Source of the DNA: Solirubrobacterales bacterium
GTDB lineage: Bacteria > Actinomycetota > Thermoleophilia > Solirubrobacterales > Solirubrobacteraceae
DNA length: 7,875 nt
Direction: 5' to 3'
NCBI GenBank assembly: GCA_017354065.1
Contig: JAFMRN010000104.1
Span: 1 to 7,875 of the forward strand
Made by a program: the position numbers and the translations under genes. Under the pieces are notes generated by a model. That model was not told the origin of the DNA and did no database searches. It worked only from the letters and a program-made list of their open reading frames with translations. Positions 1 to 5,561 of this stretch are shown piece by piece (within the stretch, counting starts at the first letter, position 1; every line of letters begins with the position of its first letter).

Positions 1-2289
1 CCCGCCTTCAGGCCCGCGTCCGCGGACGCCGGCGCGCCGACGCTGGCGCTGGTGCCCGAGGACCGCGTGACCAAGCTCAGGTACACGGCGCCCGGCAAGG
101 AGAGCGCGATCCTGCAGGAGGGTCTGCCCTTCGGGAACGGCCGGATCGGCGGCCTGAGCACGGCTGATCCGGCTGCGGACGCCTTCTACCTGGTCGACGG
201 CTCCCTGTGGACCGGCAACCTCAACGACTCGCTCGGAGACGACGGGCAGTTCTCCTACGACACGACGAACTTCGGAACCCTGTCCCTGCTGTCCAAGACC
301 TACCTCCAGCTACCCGGACACGCTGGGGCGAACAGGTACAGGCGCCAGCTGGATCTCAGCAACGGGTTGCTGTCGGCCAGCTATGTGCTCGGCGGGATCC
401 GGTACCGGCGCGATGTCTACGCGAGCCACCCTGACGATGTGATCGTCCTGCACCTGACCCAGAGCGGCGGCGGCAGCTACAGCGGCGCGTTGGCGTTCGC
501 CGGGACGCACGGCGAAACCACCGCGAAGGTGGGCAGGAACGCTGTCGGCTTCTCGGGCACGCTCGCCAACGGGCTCGCCTACGGTGCCGTCGCGCTGGCG
601 GCGGGAGTGCACGGGGGATCGGTTTCGGTCAGCAACGGTCAGCTTGCGCTGGAGAACTGTCCAGAGGTCCTGATCGTGATCTGCGGGGGCACAAACTACA
701 TACCGGACGCCTCCAGGTCGTTCATGGATCCAGGCGTCGACCCGTTGGCGCGCTCGCTCGCAAAGGTGACCGGGGCGGCCCGGACCGGCGCCAAGCGGCT
801 GCTGGCTAACCACGTCAGCGACTACAGGTCGCTGTATGACGCGATGACGATCGACTTCGGCAGCTCGAGCTCGGCACAGCGCGCGATGGACACGCCGGCG
901 CGGCTGGCCGCGCGCGCTGTGGACGGCGCGCCGGCCGACCCTGAGCTTGAGGCCAGCTACGTGCAGTTCGGCCGTTACCTGATGATCACCTCGACGCGTG
1001 ACGGACTGCCCTCGGGCCTACAGGGCCTGTGGCTCGATACGAACACGCCTGACTGGATGGCCGACTTCCACACGGACATCAACATCGAGATGAACAACTG
1101 GCTGCCCGACCGGGCAGGCCTGCCGGGCAACTTCCAGGCCTTTGCGGACTACTGTCGCTCGCAGCTGAGCAGCTGGACCGCTGTCACCAAACAGCTGTTC
1201 AATGACCCGCGGAACGGGTTTGCCAACACCAGCGGCAAGGTCGCGGGTTGGACGGTCGGGATCTCGACCAATCCGTTCGGCGGCAGCGGCTGGTACTGGC
1301 ACCCGGCCGGCAGTGCCTGGATCAGCAACCAGCTCTACCAACACTACGAGTACACGCTGGATCGCAACTACCTGAGCTCGATCTATCCGCTGCTGAAGGG
1401 CGCCTGCGAGTTCTGGGAGGCGCGGCTGATCCCGACCGAGGTCAACGGCAGGACGGTCCTGGTCGACGACCACGACTGGTCGCCCGAGCAGGGTCCGACG
1501 GACGCGCGCGGGATCACCTACGCCCAGGAGCACTGCTGGCAGCTGTTCGAGAACTACCGCCAGGCGACGACGGTGCTTGGCGTTGACAGCGACTATGCGC
1601 GCACGATCGGAACGCTGCAGTCCCAGCTGTATCTGCCCCAGGTCAGCCCGACCACGGGCTGGCTTGAGGAGTGGATGACCCCGGACGACCTCGGTGACCC
1701 CCAGCACCGCCACCTATCACCGCTGGTCGGACTGTTCCCGGGTGACCGCATCACCAAGGAGCAGAGTCCCGCTGACCTGTTGGCCGGGGTGACGAACCTG
1801 CTCACCGCCAGGGGCATGAGCAGCTACGGCTGGGGCATGGCCTGGCGCGGCATCTGCTGGGCGCGGTTGAAGAACGCGGACAAGGCCTACCAGGCGTTTC
1901 TGACAGTGCTGCAACCGTGCGTGCTGGGCGCCGACGGGTACAACAACGGCGCTTCCATCAACCTGCTTGACCAGTACAGCTTCACGACGTCGGTGACCTT
2001 TCAGATCGACGCGAACTTCGGGACCCCGGCGCTGGCGCTGGAGACCCTTTTGTATTCACGCCCCGGCCTGATCGAGCTGCTGCCCGCGCTGCCCGCGGGT
2101 TGGGCGGCGAGCGGGAAGGTCACCGGCATCGGCGCCCGCGGCGGCTTCACTGTCGACCTCGGCTGGCGGGACGGGAAGCTCACATCAGCCACCCTGCACA
2201 GCAAGGCCGGCGGCCAGACGACGGTTTCATGCGGTGACTGGTCGAGGTCGGTGAAGGTTCCGGCCGGTCGGTCGGTGACCGTTACTTAA
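1..2289 (+). CDS. GH95-family glycoside hydrolase (alpha-L-fucosidase/alpha-L-galactosidase type), 5' end outside window
   Basis: Inverting exo-glycosidase family that removes terminal alpha-1,2-linked L-fucose, or in some members alpha-L-galactose. The frame is open to base 1, so the gene starts to the left. The first residues (PAFRPASADAGAP) look like the end of an export signal peptide. The GTG at 52 is therefore probably internal, but residues below are numbered from it. An N-terminal beta-sandwich spans about 8-250 (LPFGNGRIGGL, DGSLWTGN). An (alpha/alpha)6 barrel follows at about 290-660, then a short beta C-terminal domain to 745. Catalytic landmarks are INIEMNNW with N344 (the water-activating Asn of Bifidobacterium AfcA), E479 in DWSPEQGPT as likely general acid, HRHLSPL at 552-558, and D653 in FQIDANFG. 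Spacing between these agrees broadly with AfcA. Oddities: position 342 is Asp where Asn is usual, and HRHLSP lacks the usual second His after Ser. No C-terminal anchor is visible, so it is probably released outside the cell. Family call is firm; substrate is open. Confidence 0.93.
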   Translation, partial: PAFRPASADAGAPTLALVPEDRVTKLRYTAPGKESAILQEGLPFGNGRIGGLSTADPAADAFYLVDGSLWTGNLNDSLGDDGQFSYDTTNFGTLSLLSKTYLQLPGHAGANRYRRQLDLSNGLLSASYVLGGIRYRRDVYASHPDDVIVLHLTQSGGGSYSGALAFAGTHGETTAKVGRNAVGFSGTLANGLAYGAVALAAGVHGGSVSVSNGQLALENCPEVLIVICGGTNYIPDASRSFMDPGVDPLARSLAKVTGAARTGAKRLLANHVSDYRSLYDAMTIDFGSSSSAQRAMDTPARLAARAVDGAPADPELEASYVQFGRYLMITSTRDGLPSGLQGLWLDTNTPDWMADFHTDINIEMNNWLPDRAGLPGNFQAFADYCRSQLSSWTAVTKQLFNDPRNGFANTSGKVAGWTVGISTNPFGGSGWYWHPAGSAWISNQLYQHYEYTLDRNYLSSIYPLLKGACEFWEARLIPTEVNGRTVLVDDHDWSPEQGPTDARGITYAQEHCWQLFENYRQATTVLGVDSDYARTIGTLQSQLYLPQVSPTTGWLEEWMTPDDLGDPQHRHLSPLVGLFPGDRITKEQSPADLLAGVTNLLTARGMSSYGWGMAWRGICWARLKNADKAYQAFLTVLQPCVLGADGYNNGASINLLDQYSFTTSVTFQIDANFGTPALALETLLYSRPGLIELLPALPAGWAASGKVTGIGARGGFTVDLGWRDGKLTSATLHSKAGGQTTVSCGDWSRSVKVPAGRSVTVT

Positions 2290-2292
2290 CGG
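2279..2292. repeat. Small dyad at the overlapping convergent stops of GH95 and permease genes
   Basis: CCGTTA-CT-TAACGG is a perfect 6-bp inverted repeat around 2 bases, containing both TAA stop codons (2287-2289 on +, 2284-2282 on -). The two genes overlap tail to tail by 8 bases. The 2-base loop is too small for a normal RNA hairpin and no T-run follows, so it is not called a terminator. Confidence 0.6.
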
Positions 2293-3184
2293 CCCCGGCT
2301 GTGAGGTCGGTTCGCCAGTAACGCTGGAAGAACACGAACACGGCAGCCAGCGGAATCAGCGAGGCGAACGCGCCGATGATCACGTAGTTGCTCAGCTCCA
2401 CCGCCCCTTTGGTGCTGAACCAGTTGCCCAGACCGACGGTCACCGGCCACTGGCTGTCCTTGAGCACCAGCGTCGGCAGCAGGTAGTTGTTCCAGATGTC
2501 AACCACGTTGAACAGGAACACGGTCACCAGCGCCGGGGTCATCATCCGCACCGCGATGCGGAAGAAGATCGCCAGCTCGCCGGCACCGTCCATGCGTGCC
2601 GCCTCGATGATCTCATCCGGCACCGCGCCGGCGGCGAAGATGCGACACAGGTAGACCCCGAAGGGAGAAACCAGCGAAGGCAAGAAGAACGCCAGCCGGT
2701 TGCCGGTCAGGTGGACGGCGCTGAAGAGGAGGTACAGCGGCGTTGCCAGCAGCATCTTCGGCACCAGCACAGCCGCCAGGATCGCGGTGAACAGCGCCTC
2801 GCGGAAGCGGAACCGGTACTTGGCCAGGGCGTACCCGGCCATCGCCGACAGCAGCGTCGCGCCGGCCGCCCCGACACCGGAATACAGCAGGCTGTTGGCC
2901 ACCCAGTGGAGAAAGACCCCGTTCTGCTCGTCGACCAGGGCCTTCAGGTTGGCGAACAGATGAAACCCGCTGAACCACCAACCGGTGCCTGATTGGTTGC
3001 CCAGAGATCGCGAGGCAGCCACGAACAGCCACCACAGCGGCGCGAGAAAGTAGAGCGCCGCCCCGATCAGGATCACGGCAAGGGCCAGGCGCCGCACGCG
3101 CACAGCCCGAGACAGCGGATCCGCGCCGGTTCGGATCTTGGGGCCGGCTGAACCCGGCCGAGACCGGATGGCGCTCATCCCCAT
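2282..3184 (-). CDS. Carbohydrate ABC transporter permease, MalG type (CUT1)
   Basis: Second membrane subunit of the importer, 300 aa, a normal length for MalG-type permeases. Hydrophobic segments lie near residues 35-57, 97-120, 132-156, 165-184, 217-238 and 266-286. The cytoplasmic EAA loop that docks the ATPase is clear at 190-215 (DEIIEAARMDGAG), although the usual Leu-Pro end of the loop is replaced by RMMTP. The N-terminus is a basic, Ser/Pro/Gly-rich tail. Start: an AGGGGG sits 5 bases before the ATG at 3184, which overlaps the upstream permease gene by 10 bases. A second in-frame ATG at 3178 would give an ATGA overlap and a protein two residues shorter. Either way translation is probably coupled to the upstream permease. 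It is the last gene of the operon, and its stop codon lies inside the end of the convergent GH95 gene. Family call secure; the sugar is not readable from this protein. Confidence 0.95.
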   Translation of the reverse strand: MGMSAIRSRPGSAGPKIRTGADPLSRAVRVRRLALAVILIGAALYFLAPLWWLFVAASRSLGNQSGTGWWFSGFHLFANLKALVDEQNGVFLHWVANSLLYSGVGAAGATLLSAMAGYALAKYRFRFREALFTAILAAVLVPKMLLATPLYLLFSAVHLTGNRLAFFLPSLVSPFGVYLCRIFAAGAVPDEIIEAARMDGAGELAIFFRIAVRMMTPALVTVFLFNVVDIWNNYLLPTLVLKDSQWPVTVGLGNWFSTKGAVELSNYVIIGAFASLIPLAAVFVFFQRYWRTDLTAGAVK

Positions 3185-4095
3185 GCAGGCCCCCTGCGGT
3201 TGACGAGTTTGAAGAAGCCCAAAGACAACGCCCCGACCACAAGCGCCAGGATCACCGACAACGCTGCCGCATACTGGAAATCAGGCACGTGGATCGCGTT
3301 GTTGGCCGCCATCACCGGCGTGTAGGTGGAGCTGATCGCACCGCCTGAAACGGCCTGCAGGATCGACGGCTCGTTGTAGAGCTGAGCGGTACCGATGATC
3401 GAGAACACGGTCGTCAGAATCAGCGACGAGCGGACCATCGGAAGCTTCACGTGCCAGGCGATGCGCCAGCCCGACGCACCGTCGACCCGGGCGGCCTCGA
3501 TGATCTCTGAGGGGATCGCCGTCAGCGCCGAGTAGATGATCAGCATGTTGTATCCCGTCCACGTCCACGTCACCACGTTCGCCACCGACCACAGCGTCAG
3601 GCCGTTGGAGAAGAACGGGCTCGACGCGTTCGGGTTGGGGGAGTAGAGCAGCGACCAGATCATCGCCGCCACAACGCCGGGTACGACGTAGGGCAGGAAC
3701 GCAGCGAACCTGAACGCCGCCCGGACCCGAGCTGACACCGCGTCGATCACCAGCGCGAACAACGTCGCCAGGCCGAGCATCACGGGGACCTGCACCACGC
3801 CGAACAACAGGACACGCAGGATCGCTCCGATGAAAGCCGAGTCCCCGAGCGCCCTGGTGTAGTTGGCCAGTGGCTTGAACACGGTGCTCGGGCCTCCACT
3901 GAGGCCGAGTCCCTGAGAGTGCATGACGAACAGGCTCTTGTAGACCGCGACGCAGATCGGAGCCAGATACATGCCCAGGAACAGGACGAGGAACGGCACC
4001 AGAAACAGCAGCGCACTGCCTCTGCGCCGGATCGCTACCCGGCGGCCGGATGGACGCGGTCGCGTCGTTGTTGTTGGGTTGGAGACGATCGACAC
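3175..4095 (-). CDS. Carbohydrate ABC transporter permease, MalF type (CUT1)
   Basis: First membrane subunit of the importer. The chosen GTG at 4095 gives 306 aa. A Thr/Arg-rich tail is followed by about six hydrophobic segments near 28-50, 90-115, 130-150, 168-192, 222-243 and 273-298. The EAA loop is textbook (IPSEIIEAARVDGASGW, about 194-210, ending in KLP near 217-219). The open frame runs back to an ATG at 4239, but that adds 48 mostly polar residues encoded largely over the binding-protein gene, and no other ATG, GTG or TTG lies in frame between, so 4095 is preferred. No good ribosome binding site precedes this GTG; instead a strong hairpin ends 12 bases upstream. The gene follows the binding-protein gene after 47 bases and overlaps the next permease. 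No ATPase gene is present in the operon, which is common for actinomycete CUT1 systems that share an MsiK-type ATPase. Confidence 0.93.
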   Translation of the reverse strand: MSIVSNPTTTTRPRPSGRRVAIRRRGSALLFLVPFLVLFLGMYLAPICVAVYKSLFVMHSQGLGLSGGPSTVFKPLANYTRALGDSAFIGAILRVLLFGVVQVPVMLGLATLFALVIDAVSARVRAAFRFAAFLPYVVPGVVAAMIWSLLYSPNPNASSPFFSNGLTLWSVANVVTWTWTGYNMLIIYSALTAIPSEIIEAARVDGASGWRIAWHVKLPMVRSSLILTTVFSIIGTAQLYNEPSILQAVSGGAISSTYTPVMAANNAIHVPDFQYAAALSVILALVVGALSLGFFKLVNRRGPAWG

Positions 4096-4107
4096 AGAAT
4101 GACGTTG

Positions 4108-4132
4108 GGGGTGGCGCCCACCGCGCCACCCC
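4108..4132 (-). promoter_or_regulatory. Intra-operon stem-loop between binding-protein and permease genes
   Basis: A perfect 10-bp inverted repeat (GGGGTGGCGC and GCGCCACCCC on the + strand) flanks a 5-base loop. It lies in the 47-base gap between the binding-protein stop (4143) and the permease GTG (4095). No T-run follows on the transcribed strand, so it is not a standard intrinsic terminator. A hairpin here could protect the 3' end of the binding-protein transcript or reduce read-through and translation into the permeases, like the REP sequences between malE and malF in E. coli. The structure is directly visible; its role is inferred. Confidence 0.75.
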
Positions 4133-4142
4133 GACGCGGGAG

Positions 4143-5444
4143 TTAGCTCTTGACGCTGAGCCCCTGCTGTTTCAGCTCGCGGACGATCGCCTTCTGGGCG
4201 CTGCTGATCGCAGCCGGAACGGTCTCTTTTCCGACCCATGCCTTGTTCAGGCCATCGTTGAGACTCGTCGTCGCGGCCTGCATGCCCGGTCCCCAGACCC
4301 AGCCCTGCCTGACGTTCGGCGCCGCGGCCTTGAAGACCTGGAAGATCTTCTGGCCGCCGAAGAACGGGTCTCCCGCGTTCAGTACGGGCAGCGATTGGAG
4401 GCTCTTATCGGCGGGGAACAGGCCGCCCTTGGTGACGAGGTTCGGCCACGACTTCCTGTCGGTGCTCATCCAGTGGGCGAACTGCCACGCCGCCTGTGTG
4501 TTCGCACAGCCCTTCAGGACCGCTGTGGATGAGCCACCGGAGTTGCCCACGACGTTGGCGCCGGCGCTCCATTGAGGCATCGGCGCAACCGCGAACTTGC
4601 CGCTGATCGGCTTGGAGGCCTTCAGCGTGCCGGCCTGCCAGACGGCCCCGACCACGGTTGCAATCTGCCCGTTGGCCAGGCCGCTCAACCAGGTCGGGTC
4701 ATACGTCGGCGCCTTAGAGATCAGGCCGTCTGAGACCAGCGACTGCCAGTAGTTCGCGACCTTCTGACCGGCCGGCGAGTTGTAGCTGACCTTCCACGTG
4801 TTGCCGCTGGTGCCGTACCACGGCGCCCCGGCCTGCCAGTCGAAGCCGGCAAAGTCATAGTCAGTCATTCCGGAGGTCAGCTTGACCGCCGGGTTCGCCT
4901 TCTTCAGCGCCAGCCCCGCTGCCCGGTACTGAGCCCAGGTCTTGGGAACGGCGATGTGGTACTTGCTGAACAGCTGCTTGTTGTAGAACATCGCCATTGG
5001 CCCGATGTCCACCGGCACGCCGTAGGTCTTCCCGGCTACGCGAACGCCGTTCCAGGCTGCGGGCGTGAACTCGCCGGCACTCCCGTTGGCGTAGCTGGAG
5101 ATGTCGGTGACCGCGCCTTGGGCCACAAACGTCGGCAGCGTCTCATACCCGACCTGCGCGAGGCACGGGCCGTTGCCCGCCTTAACGGCCGTCAGCATCT
5201 TCTGATAACCGCCTTTGGACCCCGGCGTGACCTGCTGGAAGCTGACCTTGATGTTGGGGTGAGACGCGTTGAAGGCCTTCACCGAGTCCTGGTAGCCCGG
5301 GGCCCAGCCCCAGAAGCTCAGATGTACCGGCTTTGCGGCGGACCCGGTGCTGCCGCCACCGCCGCCTGACGATCCGCATCCGGCGATCGCAACTGCCGCG
5401 ACAGCCAGAGCGACCCCCTGCGCCCACTTTGTCCCGTTACCCAC
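4143..5444 (-). CDS. Extracellular sugar-binding lipoprotein of CUT1 ABC importer
   Basis: Captures the oligosaccharide outside the membrane and delivers it to the two permeases. The GTG at 5444 is chosen because a strong AGGAGG lies 6 bases before it, giving 433 aa. The longer open frame back to 5753 overlaps GH35 antisense and has no supporting start signal. A short lipoprotein signal (Lys6, hydrophobic stretch to residue 20) ends in the lipobox IAGC with Cys23 as lipidation site, followed by a Gly/Ser linker to about residue 37. The mature part begins HLSFWGWAPGYQDSVKAFN, typical of family 1 solute-binding proteins, and contains VPKTWAQY and AAWQFAHWMSTD near the C-terminus. Aromatic residues are plentiful (W45, W47, many Trp/Tyr), as expected for sugar stacking. 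Two mature-domain Cys, C94 and C313, may form a disulfide. It is first in the operon and divergent from GH35. Ligand is inferred only from neighbours. Confidence 0.94.
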   Translation of the reverse strand: MGNGTKWAQGVALAVAAVAIAGCGSSGGGGGSTGSAAKPVHLSFWGWAPGYQDSVKAFNASHPNIKVSFQQVTPGSKGGYQKMLTAVKAGNGPCLAQVGYETLPTFVAQGAVTDISSYANGSAGEFTPAAWNGVRVAGKTYGVPVDIGPMAMFYNKQLFSKYHIAVPKTWAQYRAAGLALKKANPAVKLTSGMTDYDFAGFDWQAGAPWYGTSGNTWKVSYNSPAGQKVANYWQSLVSDGLISKAPTYDPTWLSGLANGQIATVVGAVWQAGTLKASKPISGKFAVAPMPQWSAGANVVGNSGGSSTAVLKGCANTQAAWQFAHWMSTDRKSWPNLVTKGGLFPADKSLQSLPVLNAGDPFFGGQKIFQVFKAAAPNVRQGWVWGPGMQAATTSLNDGLNKAWVGKETVPAAISSAQKAIVRELKQQGLSVKS

Positions 5445-5448
5445 AGAT

Positions 5449-5458
5449 CTCCTCCTCC
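5449..5458 (-). promoter_or_regulatory. Strong ribosome binding site of the binding-protein gene
   Basis: Reading the - strand, three tandem GGAG units (GGAGGAGGAG) include an AGGAGG exactly 6 bases before the GTG at 5444. This decides the start of the binding protein. Its strength contrasts with the absence of a recognisable site before the following permease gene, consistent with a binding protein made in excess. Confidence 0.85.
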
Positions 5459-5465
5459 ACAACCG

Positions 5466-5494
5466 ACGACAAGTCTCCTCGATCGAGCTAATAT
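5466..5494 (+). promoter_or_regulatory. Candidate promoter of the GH35 gene
   Basis: ACGACA (5466-5471) and TAATAT (5489-5494), each matching 4 of 6 consensus bases, are separated by 17 bases. Transcription would begin near 5501, placing the operator at 5504-5517 just downstream, the classic lac-type arrangement. An alternative is TTGGAA (5520-5525) with the weak CATTAA (5544-5549). Pattern-based call only. Confidence 0.35.
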
Positions 5495-5518
5495 CGCACA
5501 GCGTGTTAGCGATAACAA
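5488..5518 (-). promoter_or_regulatory. Candidate promoter of the transporter operon
   Basis: On the - strand TTGTTA (5518-5513) and TATTAG (5493-5488) each match 4 of 6 bases of the sigma-70 -35 and -10 boxes, with a long 19-base spacer. A transcript from here would have a leader of roughly 35-40 bases before the GTG at 5444. The operator at 5504-5517 covers the -35 box and spacer, so a bound LacI-type protein would block polymerase. Actinobacterial promoters are variable, so this is tentative. Confidence 0.35.
5504..5517. promoter_or_regulatory. LacI-family operator O1 in the divergent control region
   Basis: TGTTAGCGATAACA is a 14-base palindrome with one mismatched pair and a central CG, the hallmark of LacI/GalR-family operators. 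It lies between the divergent transporter operon and the GH35 gene and overlaps or adjoins candidate promoters for both. A LacI-family gene is adjacent to the GH35 gene, so local control of both directions by that protein is the simplest reading. Confidence 0.75.
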
Positions 5519-5561
5519 GTTGGAACCGCCAGCCGCAACCCGCCATTAACAGGACACCGGG

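Noticed and set aside
1018..1713. 231-codon open frame on the - strand inside GH95
   Set aside because: Composition is Arg/Val/Pro/Ala-rich with no recognisable domain, and it is antisense to a clearly conserved GH95 barrel; typical shadow frame of high-GC coding DNA.
2279..2292. Bidirectional terminator at the GH95/permease junction
   Set aside because: The loop is 2 bases, the stem 6 bp and no T-run follows in either direction.
2613..3242. 209-codon open frame on the - strand overlapping the MalG-type gene
   Set aside because: Frame-shifted reading of the permease with Arg/Gly/Pro-rich composition; the real frame shows the EAA loop and membrane segments.
4138..4151. Third LacI-type operator at the end of the binding-protein gene (contains GTTAGC)
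   Set aside because: Only 6 contiguous bases match; the other half does not resemble the motif, and it lies at a coding end.
4096..4239. N-terminal extension of the MalF-type permease to an ATG at 4239
   Set aside because: The extra 48 residues are polar and low in homology-like character, are encoded mostly over the binding-protein gene in another frame, and lack a supporting start signal.
4050..4575. Overlapping + strand open frames opposite the binding-protein C-terminus
   Set aside because: Two overlapping frames with unrelated, Arg/Pro-rich composition and no start signals; shadows of the binding-protein gene.
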